This document shows, in pieces, positions 10,982-22,429 of a stretch of 64,000 nucleotides of DNA. Made by a program: the position numbers and the translations under genes. A model generated the notes under the pieces. The model worked only from the letters and a program-made list of their open reading frames with translations. It ran no database searches and was not told the origin of the DNA. Every line of letters starts with the position of its first letter. Within the stretch, counting starts at the first letter, position 1. This DNA comes from Rutidosis leptorrhynchoides (Eukaryota > Streptophyta > Magnoliopsida > Asterales > Asteraceae), in the NCBI RefSeq assembly GCF_046630445.1, contig NC_092338.1, forward strand, positions 151,328,501 through 151,392,500, written 5' to 3'.

Positions 10982-11854
10982 TGTTGTTGTTAACAAGTTT
11001 GAAACTCTTAAAACCATTAAGAATTATTATAAAACGGAAGCGCGAAATTACCAATTTAACTTGTTATCATTAAACCAAATAAAGCTAAATCCCATCTTGG
11101 ATCAAGTTGTGAAATGATGCTTACTAATTAACAAGAAATGAAGAGTGTTTATACCTCTTTAATGGTGGATATTGTGCTGAATTTGGACAGCAGCAAGCTT
11201 GGAATATGATGATGAAAGCAAGCTCCAAAGTGATGAAACCTCAAGGAGAAATACCCCAAACTATACACCAACACCCTAGCCTTTAGTTAGGATTTTATTT
11301 TACACTAGATTTAAGCTTTACAAGAAAAATTAGAACACCCTTTGAGTGCAAAAGGGGTCACGGCCAGCAGCCTGTCCAGAATGGGTGTTGTGCAGTTTTT
11401 TTCTCACTTCAAATATCTAGTTGCACTTGAGAGACTTGTTCAAACCTTGGTCCTTGAGTTTCACATGCACATTAGGACTTGTGAAGTCTTAAAAGTAACA
11501 AAATGAGGCAAGCATGGGAGTCTTGGAGTCCCAAAATATGCACTCCCTCTTATTTTATAACAATGTATTTACATATATATAAATATGTTATATATATATA
11601 AAACATGTATTGTTATGTTACTTTCACATTTTATAAACTTTTTATAAAATATAACACAATATAATCATTTAAAACTTATAAAAAATTATATATAAATTAT
11701 CCAAATAATTTATCTCAAGTGATATTATTTTAGAAAACCGATTTTCTAAAATCCAAGTGTCGCGTATTTATTTAACGACCCAATCGTTAAGATTAAATAC
11801 ATATAAAGTGTCGGTAAGCTTGTTATTGGGTATGACCCGACTTGAATCATAACA
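10982..11854 (-). repeat. Copia 5' LTR
   Basis: Inner end TGTTGTTGTTAACAAG begins at 10982 next to the primer site. The outer end is best placed at 11854 (...AATCATAACA), giving TGTT...AACA ends and about 873 bases. The outer boundary is an inference because no second LTR is available to compare. Confidence 0.55.
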
Positions 11855-12156
11855 CATTAGCCACATTAATTTAATATGTCTCTCGGGCATACGAAATACC
11901 TTCAATATAGTCCTACTTAGAAATACCCCACTTAACCATATTCAACTAATAATAAAAATGCTTTGTGATAAAGACATCACACAAAATTCAAAATTTTTAT
12001 AAATTACAAAGATCTCTATTATTTCAAAACAGTAACAAGACAAGGACATCACACAAAATTTATTCACTTTTTTGACTCGATTAGTAGATTAATACTTCAG
12101 AACACAATGCTTTGTGAAAAAGTTGTTTCACTAATAGGTACTACCGTACTAGTACT

Positions 12157-12157
<1 letters not shown>

Positions 12158-12194
<37 letters not shown>
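12158..12194. repeat. Poly(A) run, 37 bases
   Basis: An uninterrupted A tract flanked on both sides by nearly the same phrase (ACTAGTACTCA before, CACTAGTACTCA after). It may be a slipped microsatellite or the tail of a small retroposition with a short target repeat. Exact length is assembly-sensitive. Confidence 0.8.
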
Positions 12195-12195
<1 letters not shown>

Positions 12196-12568
12196 ACTAG
12201 TACTCATGAAAAATTATCAACGGCAATGAAATAGAAGTTTAACTTACTTGTGTTTCCATAAAAGAGGGATTGAAGCAACAATATCAATGAACAATTATCA
12301 ATTGGAAAAATTAGGAACGAATGTGAATGGAGATGACGGTTGTTAGGGTTAAATATTAGCGTGAAATTTTATTAGCTTATTAGTAGTATAAAAAGGGTTT
12401 TATAATTTTAAGTTGGAATAGTCAGAGGGTGAAATAGGTAAATTATTGTGAAGGATAAATTGGTCAGTTTCAATAAAAGTGTGTAGATGGATCAAAAAAG
12501 GTGTGTGAGAATCACCTCCCTTAATATTTTGTATAAAATAATAATTAATACTTCTCTATTATACGTAT

Positions 12569-12577
<9 letters not shown>

Positions 12578-12599
<22 letters not shown>

Positions 12600-12603
12600 C
12601 CCC
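12578..12603. repeat. Poly(C) run, 26 bases
   Basis: An uninterrupted C tract in a CT-rich stretch. The minus strand is a G run able to form G-quadruplex structure. Long C runs are rare in plant spacers and are prone to sequencing error. Confidence 0.8.
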
Positions 12604-12774
12604 TCCCCCTCTCTACTCCGTATAAGAAAGCCATAAGACTACTGTTAACCTAGAGTGTGATGTGAAGTCAAATTGTGCACTTTTTATTGGAAAAATAGGT
12701 TTTTAACTTAGATGTGGCAATTTTAGTATTTGACCTTCATAACTCAATTCTATGTAAGGTGATGTGGTAAAACA

Positions 12775-13475
12775 TTTTTGTCGAACAACAGAAATTTTAT
12801 TAATAAACTAGCGAGACGCTAGATGAAACAAATACAAATTATAAACAGTGGATATGATTTTTTAACCTCACTGTCCAATTCAAGGAGGACTTGTGATATC
12901 TCGAATACAACAATTAAAACTCGAAATAACAATGTTGTCAAAACATGAGATTTTCCAAAGCTATGGTCTTTGAAGATACTGCTTTACCCAAGCCGCCAAG
13001 TGTTCCAAAGAGTCGCGTAAACCACAATCATGACGATGAGTCTCTTATTCTTTGTGTATCTGTAGTGTCAATCCAATTCCAAATTTCATCAATGGAGTTC
13101 CAGATTGGAAAATTGATACCAAGCCAACGACCCATTTTTACACCATATTTGAAATGAAATACCACATCTAACAAACAAATGATTTTGCGATTAACATCGT
13201 AAAAGCAACAACAAGAATTCTCAAAAACCAAACCTCTAACATCCAAGTTGCAGAGAATGGGCAAGTCTATGAATCTTGAGACGACAGATGAAAAACTCAA
13301 TTTTGATTGGAACGAAATTACACCATACATTAGGAGTATTAAAATGAGCATGTTGGAACCCTTGAACTCATGAGCACGATGAATAACCATGAAGATAGAA
13401 GAGCGATAAGAGAAATTAACATTTCTATTCCACGACCGAACCGTAGTTTATGCTCTCATTTTAAGCTTTGTTTGG
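12775..13475 (-). mobile_element. 5'-truncated LINE, zf-RVT C-terminus and 3' UTR
   Basis: On the minus strand, 13390-13028 encodes about 120 residues that read like the C-terminal zf-RVT region of plant L1-type LINEs (CCCFYDVNRKII, GRWLGINFPIWNSIDEIW). Further left, broken frames still show residues typical of this tail (LYSRYHKSSLNWTV). The 3' UTR ends with TTATTAATAAAATTTC and a short A run near 12776, typical of plant LINEs. Reverse transcriptase and endonuclease are absent, so this is a dead-on-arrival copy with at least one stop (after residue SSS near 13028). Its upstream boundary is approximate. Confidence 0.55.
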
Positions 13476-13697
13476 TTTTGATCTTTTTGCTAGAGTAAGT
13501 GTGGATTAGTGAACTTGTATATTTATGTCAAGATGTCTATCATCACCTCTAGTTATGTGCATGTGTCATCAAAACACTTATTGTTATGGATTAAGACTAG
13601 TATGATCGTTAAGCATAACCCCACATTCTCCCCCAACAGGCATTGTGCTATGAGCCAAAAGAAACTAGGTATTGTGCTTGTAATTTGTTGAATAATA

Positions 13698-13947
13698 CTC
13701 CATCCGTCCCAAATTTATTGTCCCCAGACAAAAAACACACAGTTTACGAAAAATTGACTGACGCATGTATTTTCTATTAACTTTCTAGTTTTACCTGTTA
13801 CTTTTTACCCATCTTTTTGTTTTACATTTATAAAGTAGGGGCATAAAAGAAAGTTATCACATTATTCTTTTCCATTTGTGAAAATGGACAATCAATTTGC
13901 AACATCCCAAAAATGAACACTGGACTATAAAATTGGGACGGATGGAG
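13698..13947. mobile_element. Stowaway-type MITE
   Basis: A 250-base element with terminal inverted repeats CTCCATCCGTCCC on the left and GGGACGGATGGAG on the right, flanked by TA at 13696-13697 and 13948-13949. The CTCC(C/A)TCCGTCCC end and TA target duplication are the signature of Stowaway MITEs mobilised by Tc1/mariner transposases. It has no coding capacity. Confidence 0.92.
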
Positions 13948-13949
13948 TA

Positions 13950-14214
13950 TCACTTAAGGCCCAAAGATTTTAAAGAACTAAGTGCCCAAAAAGAAGAAAA
14001 ATCAATATAGAGATCTTAATTTAATAATTTTATAACTAATTGAATTTAAAAAAAAATATACTTATATTATTCGTTAGGGCATTAAGGCCTTTTTTCACTT
14101 TGTCCGGGGCACTCAAATTCTCTGAACCGGCCCTATATAGATACAAAATACTATACGAGTAGATTATTAATTCTTTTATTGTATTGACATGTAGCAATAT
14201 TTTTACAAGAGAAG
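13950..14214. other. Unassigned repeat-like spacer
   Basis: AT-rich spacer with the phrase TTAGGGCATTAAGGCC followed by GGGGCACTC and ACCGGCCCTATA. These look like remains of a DNA transposon end, but no matching partner end was found in the window, so no family is assigned. Confidence 0.3.
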
Positions 14215-14890
14215 ATCACATGTAGCAGCTTTAATGAGAAGATAACATTAGAAAGAAGTCAAGTTTGTGTTCATTTGAAAGAAGTAACAAGTTTAAGTTA
14301 CGTTTGTGCTCATTTAAAAGAAGTTAAAAGTTACGTGCTCATTAAAAAGAAGTTAAAATTTTACTATTTATTGCATTTGTTTTTAGGGAGGTCTCGTTTA
14401 AAAGAAATTAAAAGTTCACTTTGCTCATTTGAAAAAATTTAAAAGTTTGTGCTCATTTGAAATAAGTTATAAGTGTGTGCTTATTTGAAAGAAGTTAAAA
14501 GTTATGTGGTCATTTTAAAATAGTTAGAAATTCACTGTTTATTGTTTTTGTTTTTAGAAGGAGATTAGATTAAATAAATTAAATGAAAGAAGTTAAAAGT
14601 CATGTGGTCATTTGAAAGAAGTTAGAAGTTCACTATGTGTTGTTTAATTTAAAAGTTTGTGCGTATTTGCAAGAAGTTAAAAGTTGTATGCTCATTTCAA
14701 AGAAGTTAGAAGTTTAAGTAAAAAATTTGTGCTTATTTGAAAGAAGTTAAAAGTTTTGTGGTCATTTGAAAAGAGTTAGAAGTTTACTATTTATTGTTTA
14801 TGTGGTTTAAGAGGTTAAATGAAAGAAATTAAAAGTTATGTGATCATTTAAAAGAAGTTAGAAGTTCACTATTTATTGTTTTTGTGTTTT
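14215..14890. repeat. Degenerate higher-order tandem array
   Basis: About 20 degenerate copies of a phrase like GTGCTCATTTGAAAGAAGTT followed by AAAAGTT or AGAAGTT. They are grouped into longer units ending in TTCACTATTTATTGTTTTTG and a GGAGGAGA-like step; such unit ends lie near 14350, 14530, 14630, 14780 and 14870. The array therefore has at least two levels of repetition. It carries no ORF and ends in an (AAAT)n tract near 14905. Confidence 0.75.
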
Positions 14891-15489
14891 AGGAGGAGAA
14901 TAAAAATAAATAAATAAATAAATATCACCTAAATCAACTTTTGCTTTTGATGTCGATACATCAAACTAACCCTCGTTTTTTCACTCTGCGAAATTTACTC
15001 ATGAAAAGCAGGATCGACATCAATGTCCGACTCTTGATTGTCGATCATCCTGTGTTTTTTATTAAAAGAGCCCGTTGAAGTCGAAATTATCGACCAAAAA
15101 AGAAGAACTTTCATCGCAACCCATGTAAAAGTCACAAAAGAAAGAAATCAAAATCTAGAGAATTACAAGAGGATGTGGAGGTTGTTTTCAATAATGAGTC
15201 AGAGAAATGAAAATACTCAAGTGGAACGATCGACTCCCTATCCCCGCAAGCCAATCAAGGTGTATGGTGAGATTCTAAACCCAACAAATATCTTAAAGAT
15301 AATGAGATGAATACGTTCGGGAATTTCTTGGAATGTATGTTTGATAGTAGTGAACGGTCAAATAAAAACAAACAATGAGGGTAGCTACTAGAATTTATAG
15401 TGGATTTGGCATCAAGGTAAAGGAAGAAGGGTTAGTAATTTGATTAATAAGTTTCAATTCATTTTATTGCCATATTTCGGATGTGGGTG
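14891..15489. other. Spacer without assigned content
   Basis: Contains a short (AAAT)n tract near 14905 and an open 90-codon stretch (15038-15310) with no recognisable domain and no ATG at its 5' limit. It may be an upstream part of the LINE remnant that follows, but no motif supports this. Confidence 0.3.
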
Positions 15490-16080
15490 GTTTTAATGAC
15501 CACGTATTTCTTCGGGTAAGCGATCCAAAGAGGTAACCCGGTCATAGAAGTGTTAAGGTATAGAATTGTTTAAGGGATGGCTTAGATGACAAATCTGGGT
15601 AGTGTTTGGAGTATATCGAATCGATAGAGCATATCCTTTTACATTGTCCATGGCCGCATTACATTTGGGTCGTTTTGTTCAACTTGTGGAACGTTATTGA
15701 ATGGGTCATCGAATAGGGTAAAAGGCTTCGAAATTTAAAAGCTTAATCGTGCATGCTATGTATTGAGCGAGTTGTATTGATAGAAATAATGTAGTATTTA
15801 ACGGGATATTCACGTGTTGGGCCGGTGTAGTGTATAGTTTTTAGTTTAAGGTGTTTCAATGGTTTGTGGATACAAAAGTATGTGTCTCGTCAGAATTATA
15901 TATGGGTTTTATAGCTTTGAATGCTTATGTGAAGATTGAAGAATGAAGATTACTTTTGTTAGAATTTTGTATTACTGTATTGTACTGCTTGTTATATTTT
16001 TTCGAATGCTTGATAGTTTTTATATAGGCATCATGGCATTTTATTTGAATGTATGTTTTAGCATAGGGGACAAATTTTCA
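15490..16080 (+). mobile_element. LINE C-terminal remnant
   Basis: Between about 15617 and 15694 one frame reads ESIEHILLHCPWPHYIW, the Cys/His pattern of the zf-RVT zinc-binding region after plant LINE reverse transcriptase. Frames on both sides are broken by several stops. No poly(A) tail or target duplication was identified, so limits are approximate. It is older and more decayed than the LINE fragment at 12.8-13.5 kb. Confidence 0.45.
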
Positions 16081-16357
16081 TGGTGCCTATCTTTATAATC
16101 TTCAATTTTTCACATTTTCTTAGAAAAAGTGCTTTCTAATTTATACCTTAAACAATTGGTCATCAATAATTTATAGTCACATGCCTCACATTATATAATT
16201 ATTTAAGCTTTTTTTATCAAAACAAATATTTGGATTACTTTTTAAATAAAGTTCACAAAGGGAAACAGTGAATTCAAAAGTTTAATAAGACCATATATGG
16301 ATAAACAATAGTTGGTAGAAAGATTTTTTTTTTTTTTTTTTTATTTGAGTTGGCAGA

Positions 16358-16630
16358 TCTAACACCCCAGCTTAACATGACCACAATATTGTCCGCTTTT
16401 CCCCGCAGGCGCACGGCTTTTTCTTGACAACCACACACGAGAAGCACTTTCTCAGGAGGTCACCCATCATGGTAGTGCTCTCGCCCGAGCACGCTTAACC
16501 ACAACGTACTCGAACTTCTACTCAGCTTGTGATCCCAAAACGCGCTGTATCATTTAAGCGTGAGTATTACTTTATAATCTCATGATCACTCATGTTCGTG
16601 GGCGATGTAGGATTTGCCTAGGGTGTTACA
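16358..16630 (-). repeat. Cassandra LTR (element's 3' LTR) with 5S-like segment
   Basis: Minus strand runs TGTAACACCCTAGG to GGGGTGTTAGA. The segment about 16445-16530 reads on the minus strand GGTTAAGCGTGCTCGGGCGA and then GATGGGTGACCTCCTG, close to the 3' half of plant 5S rRNA, which includes the internal pol III promoter boxes. Confidence 0.85.
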
Positions 16631-16712
16631 TTCACCCCCCCTTAGGGACTCATCGTCCTCGATGAGGTTTGCCCCACCACCCCCAACGGCACATGAGTGG
16701 CTCTGATACCTT

Positions 16713-16985
16713 TCTAACACCCCAGCTTAACATGACCACAATATTGTCCGCTTTTGCCCGCAGGCGCACGGCTTTTTCTTGGCGACCACACACGAGAAGC
16801 ACTTTACCAGGAGGTCACCCATCATGGTAGTGCTCTCGCCCGAGCACGCTTAACCACAATGTACTCGCACTTCTACTCAGCTTGTGATCCCAAAACGCGT
16901 TGTGTCATTTAAGCGTGAGTATTACCTTATAATCCCATGATCACTCATGTTCGTGGGCGATGTGGAATTTGCCTAGGGTGTTACA
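16713..16985 (-). repeat. Cassandra LTR (element's 5' LTR) with 5S-like segment
   Basis: Same length and ends as the partner LTR at 16358-16630, with the same 5S-like segment (about 16800-16885). It lies next to the primer site on its left. This copy would provide the transcribed promoter. Confidence 0.85.
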
Positions 16986-17395
16986 TTAGAGGAAACCTCC
17001 ACCACATTGGATACCCACTAGCGACTAAACCTTCTAGGTGACGAGCCCCCAAGCGACAAGAACCTTAACTGGGTGAATTGCGCATATTGGCGCCCCCTGT
17101 CAAGAGACCAATTAATTTGATCTTAGACGTTACCAAGATTTGATTATGGATCTCCTGCTTCATTGGGAACCGGTGGCCACTGGGCATAGCCCTAAGTGGT
17201 TAGTTGGCAGAAAGAATCAAAGTATCTCATAAGGGCGAAATAACGAGATTTGGGGCAAAAAAAGCCCCTAAGCTCAAAAACACTACTGCCATAAACAGTT
17301 CCAATGAGATGAATAAGATAATCTGACATAACATGTTTCAATAGCCAAAAACAAGGTCAAAAAACAACCATAAAACAAGGTCAGCTGTTTTCGGT

Positions 17396-19177
<1,782 letters not shown>

Positions 19178-19285
19178 TTTCGTTCCTATTTACACAAATT
19201 CAATCGATCAAATTAAACTATAAGCATATATAATACATAGAAGTGGTGAGATTGAGATTTTGTTTCAGGAAATTGATGTTCGTAC

Positions 19286-19445
19286 CTTCTGGATTTGAAT
19301 ACGACGAAGTGCAGATGATGAGTTTTTGGGAGACGGGAGATTAGATGTTTTTAGGGTTTTAAATTAGGGTAAATTTTGGGAGTGGATTGAGCTTGATTTG
19401 TGATTTTTAGATCCGGCCCGGGTTTAGAAGTACAAATGGGCCCAA
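19286..19445 (-). promoter_or_regulatory. RPL22 promoter with telo-box and site II
   Basis: Upstream of the 5' UTR intron, the minus strand has a telo-box AAACCCTAAA at 19350-19359 and a site II-like TGGGCC palindrome within ATGGGCCCAA at 19436-19445. A second GGCCC lies near 19414. This pairing is a hallmark of plant ribosomal-protein and growth-linked promoters (TCP and telo-box factors). Confidence 0.75.
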
Positions 19446-20739
19446 ACATTTGGATTCTGGACTATCCAAATTTAGGTTCATTTTATTTCATTTCATTTCA
19501 GATTTATAATAAAGGATTTTAATTTTAATATAAACAACCTTTGTTGCAAACAAAGGCTACTACGTACATAAAAAACGGTTGCGCCTCGCTACCGAAACAT
19601 TGTTAAAATAAATATTGTACATTCTTATCACGGTGATATTGAATACAAGGTTACAAAAATTGTTAATCTGGAGTAATCAATCAGAGGTTTGAAGGGAGTA
19701 ATCGTCCTCGGGAGGGACTTCCCGAATGACCATAGCCAGGTTCAAACGTACTCCGTGTAGTTATTGTTGTTGATGCTGCAGAGCCTACCCAAAAGTTCGG
19801 ATATTTTCATGATAGCAAGGTGCTCCACTTTATTTGAATACTCACTCACAACTTTGATTGTTATTACTTTTGGAGGAGCTATTACTTTTGTGGCTACATA
19901 CAAGAAGGCTGTGATTGAGATACATGAGAACATGAACTAAAAGACACCATTTCTTCTAGTCTCGACTTCCCCGAGAGTAGTGACCCCAGACCTCAGACAT
20001 AGGGATTCTAGGACCGGAACAATGGGATTCGCTCGACCGAAGGGAACGATGTGTAGCGCCATAGGGAGAACCTAGCAAGTCTCTTAATTGACGATGTGGC
20101 TTCATACCCCCTGAATAAGAAAATGGGGACTTCAATCAAAGCTTTAGCTGACTTGAAGGCTCCTTTCCTAATACAAGGGAGGTGAACAGAGTGAGAGTAG
20201 GCCCTCGTCCATTACGTGGATGGGTTTGTGTTCTGGAGTCGGAGATAAGAATGTTATCCTCGTCCATAGCATGCAGTGTCTTGTATGCGCTAAAACCCCT
20301 TTTAAGTCAAGCCCTCCCCTCCACACTCAACAAGAGGAATGATGAGAATCATGTAGGGGTTAGTAAAAGACTAGGCCAATGGGGTTCACCTCAAGTAAGA
20401 GAGATCAATTCAATTGGTTTTACTTCATTGTAAGACAGTACACATTGAAAGCTACAAACTTCTTATACCACACAAGGGGACTTGGACTCCTAGTATGTCC
20501 TAGCCTTTGTGCACAAACTATTGAATAAACCATCTTTTATCAAGGTGTTAAGGAGTCAACTGAGCATCTCAGTGGTGGGATTGAATACTTGGATCGAATG
20601 AGAATGTCAATTCACTCACACTTCCATTCCTTGTAGAAGAAGGCTAACTGCTTGCTGAAAACAGTATGAGTAGTAACGTCTACGTACGTCTTTGTGAGAA
20701 GGGCAGTGAATAGAAATAACCTCAAAAAATAAGGAATTA
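19446..20739. other. Unassigned tract, possibly organelle-derived DNA
   Basis: From about 19680 to 20710 the base composition is visibly more GC-rich than the flanks and the style resembles plant mitochondrial spacer DNA. Short open stretches occur on the plus strand, for example one ending near 19939 that reads FGGAITFVATYKKAVIEIHE, but frames are broken and I cannot match a gene. A nuclear insertion of mitochondrial DNA is a reasonable guess. A small palindrome CCTTTGTTGCAAACAAAGG lies near 19540. No gene is called. Confidence 0.3.
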
Positions 20740-20980
20740 ATAGGATGTTAACTAAATTTGACTTTGACCAACTTTAACTGACTAATCCCCTACTTTGACC
20801 GATTAATCTCAACTAATCCGATTAATCACCGATTTTTGGTGACCAATAAATCCAGAGAGCATTGACTAAATTTGACTTCTACAAATTAATCCATACTTTG
20901 ACCTATTAATCCCCATTAATCCAATTAATTCCTGATTTATCGTGATTGATTAATCGAATGTCAACCAATTAACACAAGTG
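20740..20980. repeat. Degenerate tandem repeat of TTTGAC / ATTAATC phrases
   Basis: Two imperfect units of about 110 bases begin with TTAACTAAATTTGACTTTGA (about 20750) and TTGACTAAATTTGACTTCTA (about 20860). Each is followed by repeated ACTTTGACC and AATCCGATTAATC-like phrases. It looks like a local duplication of a dispersed repeat. No coding potential. Confidence 0.55.
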
Positions 20981-21501
20981 TTTTTGTATCTATACAACCC
21001 CTTCTATATTATCGCCACAACAATTTTTACTTGTAGGTCTTCGATAATATCAACAGCACGCGATAGTTTTTGAAATAGAAACCTCCAAGTCTCCAACTTG
21101 CAAATTATTCTAAGGTCTTCTATAATATCACACAAAAAACACATTATTTGATCGTTGTATCTCCAATGAGACTTGAAACACAAACAATGTTTTAAAAGTT
21201 TGCCTACACAAATAATAAAGACTATTTAAAATAGAACAATACTACACCAGTATCACTTATATGATTTAGGAAGTTATGCATTGCCATTGGTCCTGTTTCT
21301 TTCGTAATCTAGTACAAACTCTAAAGTGGACTGCAGGGAAGTTACAAGTCATCAAATTGCACTAACCATACAAATCACGAATTTTAACAAAAATACAATG
21401 ATTACCATACGACAATTTCTAATATTGGTTGCAGTTTTCTTCCCTCGAGTCAAAGTGAATGCAGCAATGCACTAGAGTTATAGAACTCCATATCCACGAA
21501 A
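20981..21501. other. Spacer and probable SMD2 3' end
   Basis: AT-rich spacer with two TCTTC(G/T)ATAATATCA phrases (about 21037 and 21116). The right part, from 21501 leftward, is the likely last 3' UTR exon of SMD2 because a consensus acceptor (CCCTGCAG, minus strand) lies at 21503-21510. The polyadenylation site could not be fixed. Confidence 0.4.
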
Positions 21502-22429
21502 CCTGCAGGGGAACTTGTTTAGTTAAGCACGTTAAAATTAAGAAAGAACAGCGAATAAAATACAAACAATCACAGGCAATTAATCATTCTTTTGCTATCA
21601 AATGTAGTCACATTACATGTATTTTAACTTGAATAGGCGTTGTAGGTCCCCCTCATTCCATTTCCTCTCCTACTATCAGTATGTGACAAGCGCGAGTATT
21701 AGATCTCAAATTTTTATCTCACTTTTCACAACCATTATTGAGCGAAAAATATTAGCTGAATTATCAACCATCAACTTGCTTAAACAAAAGCAAGACACCT
21801 AATCACACATAAAACTACGGTATCATATCTTAGGCTTTAAGATCATATTCAATGCTACTTGGCATAAGCCCAAAACCATGTGTTTTTTATTTAGTTATCA
21901 GCACTAAATCTAACCTTAATCAAGATATTTAATTATAATTAGTACTCGACTTGAGCTTCTTCAAGTGAAACTCTATAACCTTCTAGAATGAGCTGGATTC
22001 AATACAATAGAGCATGGTATGATACAAATTTTTAAGCTAAGCAAGTTCTCGAGTCGAACTTAAATCCTCCCCGCGTGTTTCTTGTACATGCATCATGAAA
22101 AATCGACTTCAATCATAATTGGTTATCATATCCATTGCAGCGCAAACACGCACTCATTATCTCACATCAACTTTAATTGGTGTTATGTATAGCTTTTCAA
22201 TTCTTACTTTCCTAAATACGTATATACAGCACAATAAAGCACCAGAAAGTGCAAAGACAACTTGAAGAAATATGCAAATGAAGTTTGGAAGTAGCAGGGC
22301 TTAATATTTTGCATGAAAGAACTACTAAGTTGCACCACACGACAGTTTGTAAGCATCAGATTATGTTGAAAAGGAAACGCTAAAACGCAATCATATTCAA
22401 AGAAAGAAACAACTGAATAATAGTACCTT

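Larger units (their letters stand above)
5091..11854 (-). mobile_element. Ty1/copia retrotransposon, 3' end displaced
   Basis: Minus-strand copia element: 5' LTR at 10982-11854, primer site at 10967-10981, a 1.4 kb leader, one polyprotein ORF (5541-9572) and about 450 bases of 3' noncoding sequence (5091-5540). The 3' LTR is not in the window because another LTR element inserted at 5090. The coding part looks whole. With only one LTR visible no age can be given. I did not assign the copia lineage. Confidence 0.8.
11855..12774. other. Spacer without recognised genes
   Basis: AT-rich sequence with two imperfect copies of a GACATCACACAAAATT phrase (near 11970 and 12045), a 37-base A run and a 26-base C run. 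No coding sequence, transposon end or RNA gene could be supported. Confidence 0.5.
16358..16985 (-). mobile_element. Cassandra TRIM retrotransposon
   Basis: A 628-base terminal-repeat retrotransposon in miniature: two 273-base LTRs (16358-16630 and 16713-16985) around an 82-base interior. The interior has a tRNA-Met primer site (GGTATCAGAGCC on the minus strand, near 16699-16710) and a polypurine tract (AAGGGGGGG, near 16634-16644). The LTRs contain a 5S rRNA-like segment, the defining trait of Cassandra. The element has no coding capacity, as is normal for the family. The LTRs differ at roughly 12-14 sites by eye, about 5 percent, suggesting about two million years at a typical plant rate. 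A clean 5-base target duplication was not found. Confidence 0.88.
16324..17201 (-). mobile_element. tRNA-type SINE, interrupted by Cassandra
   Basis: Minus-strand retroposon with a 19-base poly(A) tail (T run 16324-16342) and near-perfect 14-base target duplications: AGTTGGTAGAAAGA at 16310-16323 and AGTTGGCAGAAAGA at 17202-17215. Without the 628-base Cassandra insertion (16358-16985) the SINE is about 250 bases, a normal plant SINE length. Near its 5' end the minus strand has TGCCCAGTGG (17177-17186), a good pol III A box, and about 35 bases on a degenerate B box (AATCAAATCTT). These features fit a tRNA-derived SINE; the family name is not known to me. Confidence 0.7.

Noticed and set aside
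15038-15310. 90-codon plus-strand open stretch as a gene
   Set aside because: Its 5' limit is not an ATG and no domain or splice context is visible.
16440-16890. Two 5S rRNA gene copies on the minus strand
   Set aside because: Only part of the 5S sequence is present, and it lies inside two matching LTRs with primer site and polypurine tract, so it belongs to Cassandra.
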